A DNA stretch of 64,000 nucleotides, from positions 33,169 to 97,168 of the forward strand of contig DASYKC010000156.1 of the NCBI GenBank assembly GCA_035995885.1. Direction: 5' to 3'. The position numbers and the translations under genes were made by a program. Below the pieces are notes generated by a model, which saw only the letters and a program-made list of their open reading frames with translations, made no database searches and had not been told where the DNA came from. Positions 62,918-64,000 of this stretch are shown piece after piece; positions within the stretch are counted from its first letter, which is position 1, and every line of letters starts with the position of its first letter. The DNA is from Schlegelella_A sp035995885 (lineage in GTDB: Bacteria > Pseudomonadota > Gammaproteobacteria > Burkholderiales > Burkholderiaceae_C).

Positions 62918-63562
62918 TCAGGCGGAATTGAATTCCCAGGCGCGGCGCGCGCCGAACACCGCGTTCGGATACTCCGGCCGGCCGCGGCTGCCGTTGTAGC
63001 GGCCGAGCGCCAGGTACAGATCGCCGCGCTCGCGCTCGAGGTAATGGCGCAGGATGACGCAGCCGAAGCGGAGGTTGGTCTGCATGTGGAAGAGGCGGCC
63101 GACGTCGCCGTCGCCGATCAGACGTGCCCAGAACGGCATCACCTGCGTGTAGCCGCGCGCACCGGCGATCGAGATCGCGTACTTGCGAAAGCCGCTCTCC
63201 ACCTGCACCAGCCCGAGCAGGAGCGCCGGCTCGAGGCCCGACCGCTTGCTCTCGTACCAGAGCGTCTGCAGGAACTCGACGCGGGTGACGAGCTCGGTCT
63301 TCTGCTTGCGCAGGCGGTCGCTCATCGCGCCGAGCCAGCGCAGGTAGGCGAGGCGATCGTCGATGCTGGCGAAGCTCGGCTTCGGCGGCGCCGAGTCGGC
63401 GACCGCGGCCGAGAGCGCCGAGCGAACCGCATCGACGAGCGGCTCCTCGGCCTGCGCGCCGGCCGACGCGAGGCGGGGCCAGGCCGCCGCGACCGGGCCG
63501 AAGACCGCCGCCGCGACGATCGCCCGCCGCCCTCTCCCGCGCTGGGAGAGCGCGCCGGTCAT
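62918..63562 (-). CDS. lytic transglycosylase domain protein
   Basis: The 214-residue protein has a positively charged N-terminus followed by a hydrophobic stretch (IVAAAVFGPVAAAWPRLASA) resembling a Tat or Sec signal, then a GH23 lysozyme-like domain with the catalytic Glu in LLGLVQVESGFRKYAISIAGARGYTQVMPFW and the NLRFGCVILRHYL and ALGRYNGSRGRPEYP motifs. It cuts peptidoglycan to anhydro-muropeptides. It overlaps proS by ATGA. Confidence 0.92.
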   Translation of the reverse strand: MTGALSQRGRGRRAIVAAAVFGPVAAAWPRLASAGAQAEEPLVDAVRSALSAAVADSAPPKPSFASIDDRLAYLRWLGAMSDRLRKQKTELVTRVEFLQTLWYESKRSGLEPALLLGLVQVESGFRKYAISIAGARGYTQVMPFWARLIGDGDVGRLFHMQTNLRFGCVILRHYLERERGDLYLALGRYNGSRGRPEYPNAVFGARRAWEFNSA

Positions 63563-64000
63563 GCGGCGAGCTTGCCCTTCAGGAAGGCAAGCACTTCGGC
63601 CTGGGGCACGTTGGCCGCCGCGGCATCGCGACGCCCCTGGTACTCGAGCTCGCCGGCCTTCAGGCCGCGCTCGGAGAGGACGACGCGGTGCGGCACGCCG
63701 ATCAGCTCCCAGTCGGCGAACATCGCGCCGGGGCGCTCGCCGCGATCGTCGAGGATGACGTCGACGCCGGCCTCGTCGAGCGCGGCGTGGAGCGCGTCGG
63801 CGGCGTCGCGAACGGCCGGCGAGCGGTCATAGCCGATCGGACAGACGACGACCGCGAACGGCGCGATCGCCTCCGGCCAGATCATGCCGCGCGCGTCGTG
63901 GTTCTGCTCGATCGCGGCGCCGACGATGCGCGTGACGCCGATGCCGTAGCAGCCCATCTGCAGCAGCTGCGGCTGGCCCTTCTCGTCGAGGAAGGTCGCG
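63559..64000 (-). CDS. proS: prolyl-tRNA synthetase (5' part outside window)
   Basis: The window holds the C-terminal 147 residues: the class II motif 3 region QMGCYGIGVTRIVGAAIEQNHD with its catalytic Arg, followed by the anticodon-binding domain (IAPFAVVVCPIGYDRSPAVRDAADALHAALDEAGVDVILDDRGERPGAMFADWELIGVPHRVVL region). This is the long bacterial ProS type; the editing domain would lie to the right. Coupled to the lytic transglycosylase by ATGA. Confidence 0.95.
   Translation of the reverse strand, partial: ATFLDEKGQPQLLQMGCYGIGVTRIVGAAIEQNHDARGMIWPEAIAPFAVVVCPIGYDRSPAVRDAADALHAALDEAGVDVILDDRGERPGAMFADWELIGVPHRVVLSERGLKAGELEYQGRRDAAAANVPQAEVLAFLKGKLAA

Overview
The window is a contiguous, GC-rich (roughly 70%), densely coding chromosomal segment of a betaproteobacterium, most likely of the order Burkholderiales. 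The evidence is gene order: sspB-sspA-petCBA, hisI-hisE-hinT-tatABC, argB-HAD-slmA, dusB-fis-purH-ruvC, RNB-tonB-aroE-mtgA, accB-accC-prmA and pilR-pilS-ccsA-ffh are all linkages familiar from that group. No phage, plasmid, insertion sequence, CRISPR array or defence island is visible. Two genes run off the edges (sspB on the left, proS on the right).

Layout. 1-3892 (minus): stringent starvation proteins and the cytochrome bc1 complex. 4074-9586: mscL, a large DUF1631 gene, pdxA and a DegS/DegQ-type protease. 9587-9989: a gene-free, strongly palindromic spacer. 9990-17701 (minus): a 13-gene run, largely stop-start overlapped, joining argB, a HAD nucleotidase, slmA, pdeM, a DUF815 ATPase, a Nudix hydrolase, hisI, hisE, a DUF4870-like gene, hinT and tatABC. 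17769-20980 (plus): a Bug-type solute-binding protein, an FAD oxidoreductase and an exported MsrA. 21071-24971: a two-domain fatty acyl-CoA reductase, a DUF4124 protein, a phasin and a DedA-like membrane protein. 25077-41313 (plus): dusB-fis-purH, phospholipid genes, ruvC, an RNB exonuclease, tonB, aroE, mtgA, a thioredoxin-like protein, accBC, prmA, a zinc-ribbon protein and a PfkB kinase. 41360-51811 (minus): a histone H1-like protein, class Ia ribonucleotide reductase, ampD, the PilSR pair and a cytochrome c assembly protein. 51850-64000: SRP (ffh, ftsY), tRNA-Met, miaB, hemA, prfA, prmC, grxD, ubiX, a lytic transglycosylase and proS.

Functionally this is core metabolism and information processing: respiration, protein export and targeting, dNTP supply, tRNA modification, translation termination, biotin-dependent fatty acid initiation, phospholipid and peptidoglycan work. 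The acyl-CoA reductase and the phasin hint at storage-lipid metabolism (wax ester or polyhydroxyalkanoate).

I do not see a convincing new biological system. The most notable signals are small: a HAD gene whose first ~60 codons lie in an intergenic hairpin array; a 24-bp minisatellite in frame inside prmC; paired NrdR-like boxes overlapping a good promoter in front of nrdA; a large imperfect inverted repeat between degQ and tatC; a near-leaderless hemA; and a duplicated start region between plsC and cdsA that makes an 8-codon stop-start-coupled ORF.
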